8,505 nucleotides of DNA from Gemmatimonadaceae bacterium (lineage in GTDB: Bacteria > Gemmatimonadota > Gemmatimonadetes > Gemmatimonadales > Gemmatimonadaceae): the NCBI GenBank assembly GCA_025453855.1, contig JALOPO010000063.1, positions 1 through 8,505 of the forward strand, given 5' to 3'. Positions 1 through 6,342 of this stretch are shown here, piece after piece. The notes beneath the pieces are model-generated. The model ran no database searches. It saw nothing but the letters and a program-made list of their open reading frames with translations, and was not told where the DNA came from. Each line of letters opens with the position of its first letter. The stretch's first letter is position 1. Both the position numbers and the translations under genes were made by a program.

Positions 1-1
1 G

Positions 2-3000
2 TTCAAGGCGATCAACGACAGCCAGGGGCACCTCGCCGGCGATGCCGCGCTCGTGCTCGTCGCCGAGCTCCTGCGCACCACGCTCCGCGCCGGCGACCTT
101 CCCGCGCGCTGGGGTGGCGACGAGTTCGTCGCGCTGCTGCCCGGCGCACCGGTCGAGCGCGCACGCGAGGTCGCCGAGCGGCTCGCCGCCGCGGTGCGCG
201 CGCACGCCGATCTCGCGCGCGATGCGCACGGCCCCGCGGTCACGGTGAGCATCGGCGTCGCCGCCGCCCCCGATCACGCCAGCGATCCCGAGGGGCTCTT
301 CGCGGCCGCCGATCGCGCCATGTACCACGTCAAGCGCCGCGGGCGCGATGGCGTCGCCGTCGCCGGCACCGGCGCGGCGCAGATGCTCCCCAATGTCGAT
401 CGCTTCGTGGGGCGCACCGACGAGCTGCGCGGCCTCGTGCGCTGCCTCGACGAGGCACTCGGCGGCGAGCCGCGCGTGGTGGTGATGGTCGGCGAGGCCG
501 GCGTCGGGAAGACCGCGCTCGCGCGACAGCTCGCCCCCGTGGTCCGGCTGCGCGGCGGCTCGCTCGTCATCGGGCGCACGCTCGAGGCGGCGCTCGTGCA
601 GCCCCCGTACGCGCCGTGGGCCGGCGTCGTGGAATCGCTCGATCGCCTGCGCAGCGCGCCGCCGCCCACCGGCGCCACGCCGGCCGCCACCGCCACCGTC
701 GTCGCCAGCAGCGGCCTCTCGCCCACCCCCGCGAGCATCGCCGCACTCATCGGCGACCAGGCCACGCCGCTCGGCGTGCGCCTGCCGGTCACCCCGCTCT
801 CGCTGCGCGCCGTCGTCCCGGAGGAGGTGCGCTGGCCCGAGCTCTCGCGCGTCGTCCCCGCGCTCGGCCGCCGCGCGCCGAACGTCGCGCCCACCGGGAG
901 CCGCTTCGCGCTTCTCGTCGAACTCGCCGCCTACATCGCCGAGGCGGCGCGCCGGCATCCGCTCGTCGTCGTGCTCGACGACTTCCATCGCGCCGACGCG
1001 GCGAGCTGGGACGCGCTCGAACACGTGATAGCGCAGCTCGATCGCGAGCCGGTGCTCCTCGTCGTCACCGTGCGCGAGGAGGAGCTCTCGCCCGAGCACC
1101 TCACGCGGCTGCGCCGCATCGCGCGCGACCAGCGCGTGCGCGAGCTCGCGCTCCCGCGCCTCACGCGCGACGAGGTGCGGCAGTGGGCCGAAGCCGCCTT
1201 CCACGGCCAGGCCGTGGGGCGCGACGTGCTCGCCTTCCTCTATCGCCAGACCGAGGGGAATCCGCTGCGCGTGGTGCAGGTGCTGCGCACGCTGGTGGAC
1301 GAGCGTGCCGTCTGGTGGGAAGGCGAGACGTGGCACTGGCGCCCCGTCTCCGAGCTGCGCCTCCCCACCGCGCTCCCCGAGCTCATGGCGCGCCGGCTCG
1401 AGAAGCTCCTGCCGATGGATCGCGAGCTCCTCGCCACGGCGGCCGTCGTGGGGCGCGAGTTCGACATCGCGCTCGTCGCCGACGCCGCCGAGATCTCGGT
1501 CGACGCGCTGCGGCCGGCGCTCGAGCGGGCGACGCGCGCGAGCGTCGTGCAGCCCGCGCACGGGCGTGGCCTCGATCGCCTCGTCTTCGTGCACGTGCTC
1601 CTCATGGAGGCGCTCCTCACCCCGCTCGCGCCGCCGCGCCGCCGCCGCATGCACGCGCGCGTCGCCGCCGCGCTCGCGGCCCGGGCGCCCGGCGAGATCG
1701 CGACCATCGCCATGCATCACGATCGCGCCGAGGAGTCGGGCCCCGCCTTCCTCGGCGCACTCGCCGCCGCCGAACGGGCGCGCCGCGTCTACGGCCACGA
1801 GGAGGCCGAGCAGTTCCTGCGCGTCGCGGAACGGCATGCCCCCGATGCCGCGTCGGTGGCGATGGTGCGCGCCACGCTCGCCGAGGTGGCCGAGGCGCGC
1901 GGCCGCCCCGACGAGGCCGACGAGCTGTGCGCCCTCGCGCTCGACTGGTATGCCGCGCACGGCGATGCGCGCGACGCGATCCGCCTGCGCCGCATGCGCG
2001 AGCGGCTGCGTGCCGCACTTGGCGCGCCGGCGCGCGAGACGCAGGCCTCGCTGCGCTGGCTCGTCGACGAGGCGGCCGCGGTCGGGGCCACCGACGAACG
2101 CGTCGCGCTCCTCGGCATGCTCGCCTCGACGCAGCTGCGCCTGGGCGAGCGCGAGGCCGCGGTGGTCAGCGCCAGCGAGGCGGTGGCGCTCGCCGAACCG
2201 CTCGGCGACGAGGCGCTGCTCAGCGATGCGCTGCTGCGGGCCGGTGCCGCGCTCGACGTCGACCACCCCGACGCGGCCGAGGCGAGCTTCCGCCGCGCGC
2301 TCGCCCTCGCCGACGCGCGCCACGACGTGCGCGGCCAGGCGCGCGCCTGGGATCGCCTCGGCGTGCTGGCCGCGCATCGCGGCGCGTGGGGCGAGGCACG
2401 CGCCGCACTGCGCAAGGCGATCGAGCTCGGACGCTCGGCCGGCATGCCCGACGAGTGGGGGCTGGCGGCGCTCGATCTCGGCGTCGTCGCGCGGCGCACC
2501 GGCGACATGACGCAGGCGCGCGAGCAGTTCGGCGAGGCGCTCGCGCTCTTCAGCGCCACGCAGAACGGCGAGCGCCAGCTCCTCGCGCTCTACCATCTCG
2601 CGCACCTCGATCGCGAGCGTGGCGACGTGGCGGCGGCGGCCGAACTCTACGACGTGGCGGCGTCGCTCGCGCAGCGCGTGGGGCAGCACGAGGTCGAGGT
2701 CGGGGCGCTGGCCGCCGCCGGGCTCTGCCGCCTGCGACTCGGCCAGCGCGCGCAGGCGCAGCACGCGCTCGCGCGCACCGAGGCGCTGGTGGCGTCGCGC
2801 GACGACTGGTTCCCCGGGCGCGAGCTGCACGATGCGCTCGCGGTCGAGGTCGTGGCCACGCTGGGCGATGCGGCGGCGGTCGCCGCGCGGGCGCAGGAGG
2901 CCCATCGCCGCGCGCTGGCCGTCGACCCCTGGGCCGCCGACTGGCTGGTGGCCGAGCTCGAGCCGACGCTCGCGCGCCTCGCCCCGACCGCGCTCGCGGA

Positions 3001-3079
3001 GCTGCGCGCGCAGCGCGCGAGCGCCACCCCCGATGGAATCCCGCGCGGCGCGCGCGACGCGATGCGCCCGCTCGACTGA
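2..3079 (+). CDS. Diguanylate cyclase (GGDEF) fused to STAND-type ATPase and TPR repeats (5' partial)
   Basis: The reading frame is open from base 2, and the first residues FKAIND are already inside a GGDEF domain, so the start lies upstream of the window. Counting from base 2, the GGDEF domain covers residues 1 to about 120. It has FKxIND, GHxxGD, an intact GGDEF signature (residues 38-42, 113-127) and an RxxD inhibitory site (RAGD, residues 29-32) exactly five residues before it. It therefore looks catalytically competent for making c-di-GMP from two GTP, with product inhibition. Next comes a P-loop ATPase of the AAA_16/STAND kind: Walker A GEAGVGKT (164-171), Walker B LVVVLDD (321-327) and the STAND-type EGNP motif (418-421). 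A Pro/Ala/Thr-rich insert lies between the two Walker motifs. From about residue 580 to 985 the protein is Ala/Arg/Glu-rich helical pairs typical of TPR repeats. There is no signal peptide or membrane segment in the visible part. Known STAND proteins are ligand-gated switches; ATPase gating of the cyclase here is inference. The gene is convergent with the response regulator gene. Confidence 0.9.
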   Translation, partial: FKAINDSQGHLAGDAALVLVAELLRTTLRAGDLPARWGGDEFVALLPGAPVERAREVAERLAAAVRAHADLARDAHGPAVTVSIGVAAAPDHASDPEGLFAAADRAMYHVKRRGRDGVAVAGTGAAQMLPNVDRFVGRTDELRGLVRCLDEALGGEPRVVVMVGEAGVGKTALARQLAPVVRLRGGSLVIGRTLEAALVQPPYAPWAGVVESLDRLRSAPPPTGATPAATATVVASSGLSPTPASIAALIGDQATPLGVRLPVTPLSLRAVVPEEVRWPELSRVVPALGRRAPNVAPTGSRFALLVELAAYIAEAARRHPLVVVLDDFHRADAASWDALEHVIAQLDREPVLLVVTVREEELSPEHLTRLRRIARDQRVRELALPRLTRDEVRQWAEAAFHGQAVGRDVLAFLYRQTEGNPLRVVQVLRTLVDERAVWWEGETWHWRPVSELRLPTALPELMARRLEKLLPMDRELLATAAVVGREFDIALVADAAEISVDALRPALERATRASVVQPAHGRGLDRLVFVHVLLMEALLTPLAPPRRRRMHARVAAALAARAPGEIATIAMHHDRAEESGPAFLGALAAAERARRVYGHEEAEQFLRVAERHAPDAASVAMVRATLAEVAEARGRPDEADELCALALDWYAAHGDARDAIRLRRMRERLRAALGAPARETQASLRWLVDEAAAVGATDERVALLGMLASTQLRLGEREAAVVSASEAVALAEPLGDEALLSDALLRAGAALDVDHPDAAEASFRRALALADARHDVRGQARAWDRLGVLAAHRGAWGEARAALRKAIELGRSAGMPDEWGLAALDLGVVARRTGDMTQAREQFGEALALFSATQNGERQLLALYHLAHLDRERGDVAAAAELYDVAASLAQRVGQHEVEVGALAAAGLCRLRLGQRAQAQHALARTEALVASRDDWFPGRELHDALAVEVVATLGDAAAVAARAQEAHRRALAVDPWAADWLVAELEPTLARLAPTALAELRAQRASATPDGIPRGARDAMRPLD

Positions 3080-3103
3080 GCGGGGCGCACCGCAGCGGCG
3101 GCG

Positions 3104-3799
3104 TCAGCTGGCGCGCAGCTGGTAGCCGATGCCGCGGATCGTCTGGATGCGCGACGGCTCGCCGGGATCGTCGAGCTTCTTGCGCAGGTAGTTCACGTAG
3201 ACGTCGACGATGTTCGTCGCCGGGTCGAACTCGGTGCGCCAGACCGCGGTCGTGGCCTGCTCGCGCGTCACCGGGCGCCCCGCGTGCCGCATGAAGTGCT
3301 CGAGGAGGCCGAACTCCTTGAGCGTGAGCGTGACCGCCTGGCCCCCGCGCGTGACACGGCGGTTCACCGGATCGAGCACCAGGTCGCCGACCTTGAGCGC
3401 CATGCCGTCGTCGCGGATCGAGGCGCGACGGAGCAGCGCGCGCACGCGCGCCAGCAGCTCGTCCTCGTCGAACGGCTTCACGAGGTAGTCGTCGGCGCCG
3501 GCGTCGAGCCCCGCCACACGGTCGTGGACCGTCACGCGCGCGGTGAGCATGAGCATCGGCGAGACGAAGCCGCGCTCGCGCAGCTGGCGCGCGACCTCGA
3601 GCCCGTCGCCCCGCGGCAGGACGAGGTCGAGGATGAGGAGGTCGGGGCGCGCGTCGAGCGCGAGCGCGAGCCCCCGTTCACCATCCTGCGCGCTCAACAC
3701 CTCGTAGTCGTGGCTCTCGAGCGTGCGGACCACGACGTCCAGCACATCGGCCCGATCCTCGACGACGAGGATCCGCTGGCGGGGTGCCTCTCCGGTCAT
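3104..3799 (-). CDS. OmpR/PhoB-family response regulator
   Basis: This is a complete 231-residue two-component regulator, the usual length for the family. The receiver domain (about residues 8-120) has the acidic pair E14-D15, the phosphoacceptor D58 in LLILDLVLP, T86, Y105 and K108 in DDYLVKPF, so every conserved receiver position is present. The C-terminal winged helix (about 135-229) shows LTLKEFGLLEHF, the recognition region NIVDVYVNYLRKKL and the terminal RGIGYQL hairpin, placing it in the OmpR/PhoB DNA-binding class. The ATG at 3797-3799 is used because the receiver domain begins a few residues later; the ribosome binding site is weak. No histidine kinase is adjacent on the visible side, so it is an orphan within this window. 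It converges with the GGDEF fusion gene and has a likely promoter at 3835-3862. Targets cannot be told from the sequence. Confidence 0.95.
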   Translation of the reverse strand: MTGEAPRQRILVVEDRADVLDVVVRTLESHDYEVLSAQDGERGLALALDARPDLLILDLVLPRGDGLEVARQLRERGFVSPMLMLTARVTVHDRVAGLDAGADDYLVKPFDEDELLARVRALLRRASIRDDGMALKVGDLVLDPVNRRVTRGGQAVTLTLKEFGLLEHFMRHAGRPVTREQATTAVWRTEFDPATNIVDVYVNYLRKKLDDPGEPSRIQTIRGIGYQLRAS

Positions 3800-3834
3800 G
3801 CCGGTCCCACGGTCGAGTCAGCCATCCCTGCGCG

Positions 3835-3862
3835 ATTCTAGACGGGTGTCGGTCGGATGCAA
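3835..3862 (-). promoter_or_regulatory. Sigma-70-like promoter for the response regulator gene
   Basis: On the minus strand there is TTGCAT (3862-3857), a 16-nt spacer and TAGAAT (3840-3835). TAGAAT matches the TATAAT consensus at five of six positions, while the -35 box matches at only three. The -10 box lies about 35 nt before the ATG at 3799, giving a short leader. An AT-rich hexamer of this kind stands out in such GC-rich DNA. This is a prediction from pattern alone. Confidence 0.45.
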
Positions 3863-3890
3863 ACTCGTCTCGTCAGTGAGGTGTCATCAT

Positions 3891-3900
3891 GAACGCGTTC
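3891..3900. promoter_or_regulatory. Palindrome upstream of the response regulator promoter (possible operator)
   Basis: GAACGCGTTC is a perfect 10-bp palindrome centred about 36 bp upstream of the proposed -35 box of the response regulator gene. The position suits an activator or autoregulatory site. OmpR-family proteins normally bind direct rather than inverted repeats, so the binding factor, if any, is unknown. Confidence 0.25.
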
Positions 3901-4239
3901 CAATGATTCATCCGCGCCATCGCATGACGCGAAGACTCCCCGGAGAAAGCGGAATCCGTGGTCGCGCCTGCTCACCGATGCCGATGATCGTGCGCGACGG
4001 TGCCGCCCTGACGCACGCGGCGCGTCGTGCCGTGCAGCCGTTGCATCGGGCCAGTGCGTGGACAGCGGCTGGCGGCGAGGGCGCTTCGCCCCGACACTCC
4101 GCATGCACGCGGCACGCGATGCTCGGGCACGCCGTGGCGCGCGCCGTGCATTTCTCCCCGATGGTCGGCGTGCCAACGCGGCACGGGTGGGTGCGTGCCT
4201 GGCCGGCCTCGCGGGCGGTGCGCGCATGAACGGATGGCG

Positions 4240-4295
4240 GGACGCTCGCGGGGGACGGGAGCGTCCGCGCCGTCAGGGTGCCGCGTGACGGCGCG
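4240..4295 (+). repeat. Two abutting stem-loops upstream of the unknown gene
   Basis: GGACGCTC (4240-4247) pairs with GAGCGTCC (4259-4266) across an 11-nt loop. Immediately after, CGCGCCGTCA (4266-4275) pairs with TGACGGCGCG (4286-4295) across a 10-nt loop. An 8-bp stem is not surprising in GC-rich DNA; the 10-bp stem directly next to it is less expected. A further 8-bp stem, GCACGACG with CGTCGTGC, spans 4356-4385. None is followed by a T run, so they are not typical intrinsic terminators. Confidence 0.5.
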
Positions 4296-4450
4296 CGGGG
4301 CTGGGGCGTCGCAATGACGAACGGCGCTCGGTGGGGTATGCCTCGTGTGCGGCGGGCACGACGGGTACGGCACCGCGCGTCGTGCGGTGGTGGCGGGTCA
4401 CGTTCACGGTTCACGGTCGCCCGGTCGCGGCGGCCGATCCGGTACAGGCC

Positions 4451-4456
4451 GGGAGG
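4451..4456 (+). promoter_or_regulatory. Ribosome binding site that fixes the start at 4462
   Basis: GGGAGG lies five bases before the ATG at 4462 and is the clearest Shine-Dalgarno sequence in the window. It argues against an in-frame start further upstream, at 4345, whose extra residues are not protein-like. Confidence 0.7.
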
Positions 4457-4461
4457 GACGG

Positions 4462-4956
4462 ATGCTCGATGTGTTCGTGCGGTTGGCGCCTGCGGCCCCG
4501 AGTGGGGACACGGTCGCCGAAGTGATCCGATGGGCGCCCGGTGGTGCCGATCCGTCGGCGCCGCGCCATCAGGTCGTCACGCTCTTCGGCGAGGCGTCGG
4601 TGCGCCATCTCGCCTGGGCGGTGGCGGCGGCCACGCGCGGCGCGATCGACGAGCGCCTCTGGCGCGTCCGGGGCGACGGATCGGCGGCGGCCGATGGTGC
4701 GCGCCTCGCCCCCGATCAGGTGGCGAGCGATGCGGCGCTCCTGCTCGCCTCGCACGAGCGGCCGCTGCGGCGTCTCGTCGCGGAGCTTGGGCGGCACGGG
4801 ACCTCGCCCGAGTCGATGCTCGCGCGCGGCATCCGCCTCCCGCTCGACTTCTCGCTCGACGACGCGCCCGATGACGATGGCGTGCTCGCCGGGCTGCGCG
4901 AGGCGTACGGGGCCGACGTCACCGAGGAACCGCAGGAGGACGAACTCGCCGCCTGA
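4462..4956 (+). CDS. Hypothetical 164-residue acidic cytosolic protein
   Basis: I do not recognise this protein. It begins MLDVFVRLAP and has a mixed alpha/beta look: a short hydrophobic strand near the start, then HQVVTLFGEASVRHLAW and an Ala-rich helix. A charged stretch DERLWRVRGDG follows, then a Leu-rich segment around residues 90-110. The C-terminus is strongly acidic, with DDAPDDD and EEPQEDE. There is no signal peptide, membrane segment, Cys pair or obvious catalytic motif. Real coding is supported by the strong GGGAGG site before the ATG, consistent GC-rich third positions, a balanced composition unlike the Arg/Pro-rich alternative frames, and a clean stop at 4954-4956. It stands alone on its strand, with stem-loops in its leader and four strong hairpins after its stop, so it probably forms a single-gene transcript. 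Function is open. Confidence 0.75.
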   Translation: MLDVFVRLAPAAPSGDTVAEVIRWAPGGADPSAPRHQVVTLFGEASVRHLAWAVAAATRGAIDERLWRVRGDGSAAADGARLAPDQVASDAALLLASHERPLRRLVAELGRHGTSPESMLARGIRLPLDFSLDDAPDDDGVLAGLREAYGADVTEEPQEDELAA

Positions 4957-4966
4957 GTCGTGTGCC

Positions 4967-5103
4967 GCGGCGACGGGGCCCGTCGCCGCCATGGGGCTCC
5001 CGCGGGAGCCCGCCGCGATGCCCGTCCGCGCCTCGAGCGCGGACGGGCATCGCCGCGCGAGGGGCCACGGCGCGCGCGGTCCCTCACCGGGACTGGCGCG
5101 CGC
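4967..5103. repeat. Cluster of four strong inverted repeats between two genes
   Basis: Four dyads follow one another within 137 bp, starting 11 bp after the stop codon at 4956. (1) 4967-4989 has 11-bp arms around a single central base. (2) 4994-5011 is the perfect 18-bp palindrome GGGCTCCCGCGGGAGCCC. (3) 5015-5053 has 17-bp arms (5015-5031 and 5037-5053) with loop CTCGA. (4) 5070-5103 has 14 pairs with one bulged base at 5096, one G-T pair and loop TCACC. Arms of 17 bp are far beyond chance even at this GC content. No T run follows any of them on either strand. Possible roles are transcript 3'-end protection, Rho-independent-like termination, a structured RNA, or protein-binding sites. Confidence 0.8.
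5015..5053 (+). terminator. Candidate terminator stem-loop after the unknown gene
   Basis: A perfect 17-bp GC-rich stem with a 5-nt loop lies about 60 nt after the stop at 4956. The position suits the transcript end of the gene at 4462-4956. It lacks the U tract of a classical intrinsic terminator, so it could instead only stabilise the 3' end. Confidence 0.4.
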
Positions 5104-5237
5104 GCCCGTTCGTGACACGTCATGCGCGAACCTGGCTCCACGGGGCGGTGTTCAGGTCGGGTCGGCGCGCCCCGTCCGGGTGGTCGGCCCGCAGGACGGC
5201 CGAGCCGCGCTGCACTCCCACCACGCACGTCATCTCC

Positions 5238-6032
5238 ATGCGTTCTTTCCGCCGCACGGCGACTTCGGTCGTCGCGCTCGCGCTAGCGTTGTGCGCCCTC
5301 GCATCGACGGCGCGCGCCCAGCAGACGATCATCAACGTCCCCTCCGTCGACCAGACGCCGAGGGGACGCTGGTTCTTCCTGCACGAGTCGCAGGTGCGCG
5401 CCTGGGACATCAATCGCGACGCCGGGCGCCGCGAGTTCTGGGCGACCACGCACTTCCTCACCTACGGGGTCACCGATCGCTTCGAGCTCGCGGCGACGGC
5501 GTACAACCTCGGCACGCCGTTCAAGCCCAACGCCGCCATCGGGCTCGGATGGAAGACGGCGTTCGGCATCCCCGGGCTGGCGCGCCGGGCGCCGCGCTGG
5601 GAGCCGAAGCTGGGCCTCGGGCAGATGGTGCCGATCTCGCTCCGCAGCGACGCCTTCCGCGACAGCGCGGGACTCGGCCGACGCGTGGGACTCTGGAGCT
5701 ACGCGCAGGCCGCGGTGCGCCTCCCCGGGCCGCAGACGCGGCTCATGGTCGGCGTGAGCAACGGCTCGCGGAACCTCTTCAAGAAGAACACGACCCACGC
5801 CATCGCGTCGTGGGAGCAGCCACTCGGCATCCTCCCCGGCCGACTCGGCGACGCCCTCGAGCACATCAACTTCCTCGGCGAATGGTGGTCCGGCAGCCAC
5901 GACTTCGCCGACTTCGTCCCCGGCCTCAACTACCACCACCACGACCTGGTGGTGATCGTCGGCTACAAGATCCCCAACGCCAAGCAGGGCGTCGGCCACG
6001 GCCTGATCTTCGAGATCGGGACCACGTTCTGA
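5238..6032 (+). CDS. Exported outer-membrane beta-barrel-like protein
   Basis: This is a 264-residue protein with a clear Sec signal peptide: MRSFRR, a hydrophobic core VVALALALCAL, and a type I cleavage site ARA|QQ after residue 27. The ATG at 5238 is chosen because the signal peptide begins exactly there; in-frame sequence upstream is not protein-like and there is no clear ribosome binding site. The mature part has repeated amphipathic, aromatic-rich strands separated by polar turns, for example FWATTHFLTYGVTDRFELA, AAIGLGWKTAFG and LMVGVSNGSRNL. It ends GLIFEIGTTF, with the C-terminal Phe and alternating hydrophobic residues recognised by the BAM machinery in outer-membrane proteins. This makes a small beta-barrel of the outer membrane likely; substrate or function is not evident. 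The next gene converges on it across 310 bp, so it is probably monocistronic. Confidence 0.85.
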   Translation: MRSFRRTATSVVALALALCALASTARAQQTIINVPSVDQTPRGRWFFLHESQVRAWDINRDAGRREFWATTHFLTYGVTDRFELAATAYNLGTPFKPNAAIGLGWKTAFGIPGLARRAPRWEPKLGLGQMVPISLRSDAFRDSAGLGRRVGLWSYAQAAVRLPGPQTRLMVGVSNGSRNLFKKNTTHAIASWEQPLGILPGRLGDALEHINFLGEWWSGSHDFADFVPGLNYHHHDLVVIVGYKIPNAKQGVGHGLIFEIGTTF

Positions 6033-6342
6033 GGCGCGGGCGGTTCGGCGCGCTGCACTGCCGGGGAACGGCAGTGAGGGGCAGGGCAGTGCTGGAAACG
6101 GCAGGACCGCCAAACGTCAGATGGCGTGTCACGCGCCCATGCGCCCGGCACGCCATCAGTCGTCCAATTGGTCAACTCGGTCCCGTCAGCCGCGTCAGTC
6201 CCGTCAGTTCCGTCAGTCAGTTCCTGCAGTCCCTGCTCTTTCCTGCCGTTCCCTTGCAGTTCATGCAGTTGCCGTTCGCAGTTGCAGTTCATGCAGTTGC
6301 CGTTCATGAAATTCGCGATCTGCAACCGAGCCGCATCGCGAC
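6033..6342. repeat. Repeat-rich intergenic region between convergent genes
   Basis: There is no gene here, and base composition is visibly less GC-rich than in the flanking genes. Stem-loops occur at 6056-6076 (CACTGCCG and CGGCAGTG, loop GGGAA) and 6120-6157 (GATGGCGTG and CACGCCATC, extendable by two pairs including one G-T). Then comes a 9-nt-period array: CGTCAG at 6184, 6193, 6202 and 6211, followed by GCAGT-containing units. A 24-bp segment occurs identically at 6254-6277 and 6282-6305. The block GGCAGTGCTGGAAACGGCAGG near 6085 resembles one at 8280-8300 beyond the protease gene. The 6120-6157 stem may act as a terminator for one or both genes, but no T run supports this. Confidence 0.8.

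Larger units (their letters stand above)
3800..4461. other. 662-bp region with no convincing gene; leader of the next gene
   Basis: Several reading frames are open here on both strands, as expected at this GC content, but none gives a protein-like translation: all are Arg/Pro/Ala-rich and none follows a ribosome binding site. Supportable content is the response regulator promoter at the left end, the 10-bp palindrome at 3891-3900, stem-loops at 4240-4266, 4266-4295 and 4356-4385, and the short direct repeat GTTCACGGTTCACGG just before the ribosome binding site of the next gene. A small RNA or long structured leader would fit, but nothing identifies a known class. Confidence 0.5.

Noticed and set aside
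3105..3121. CAGCTG repeated around GCGCG as a shared terminator for the convergent genes
   Set aside because: Only a 6-bp stem, overlapping the response regulator stop codon and with no T run; too weak to call.
616..3294. Long plus-strand open frame inside the GGDEF fusion gene
   Set aside because: Its translation is Arg/Ala/Gly-rich noise, overlapping a frame with clear domains; long shadow frames are normal at this GC content.
3908..4414. Minus-strand open frame in the gene-free region
   Set aside because: Arg/Pro/Ala-rich translation without domains or ribosome binding site, and overlapping frames on both strands are equally open.
5108..5131. GTTCG and CGAAC around TGACACGTCA as an operator upstream of the outer-membrane gene
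   Set aside because: The two dyads do not share a centre, and short matches like this are expected by chance.
5963..6307. Small minus-strand ORF beginning MNGNCMNCNC after the peptidase gene
   Set aside because: The Cys/Asn and TDG repeats come from the 9-nt-period DNA array, and the frame runs on into the antisense of the outer-membrane protein gene.
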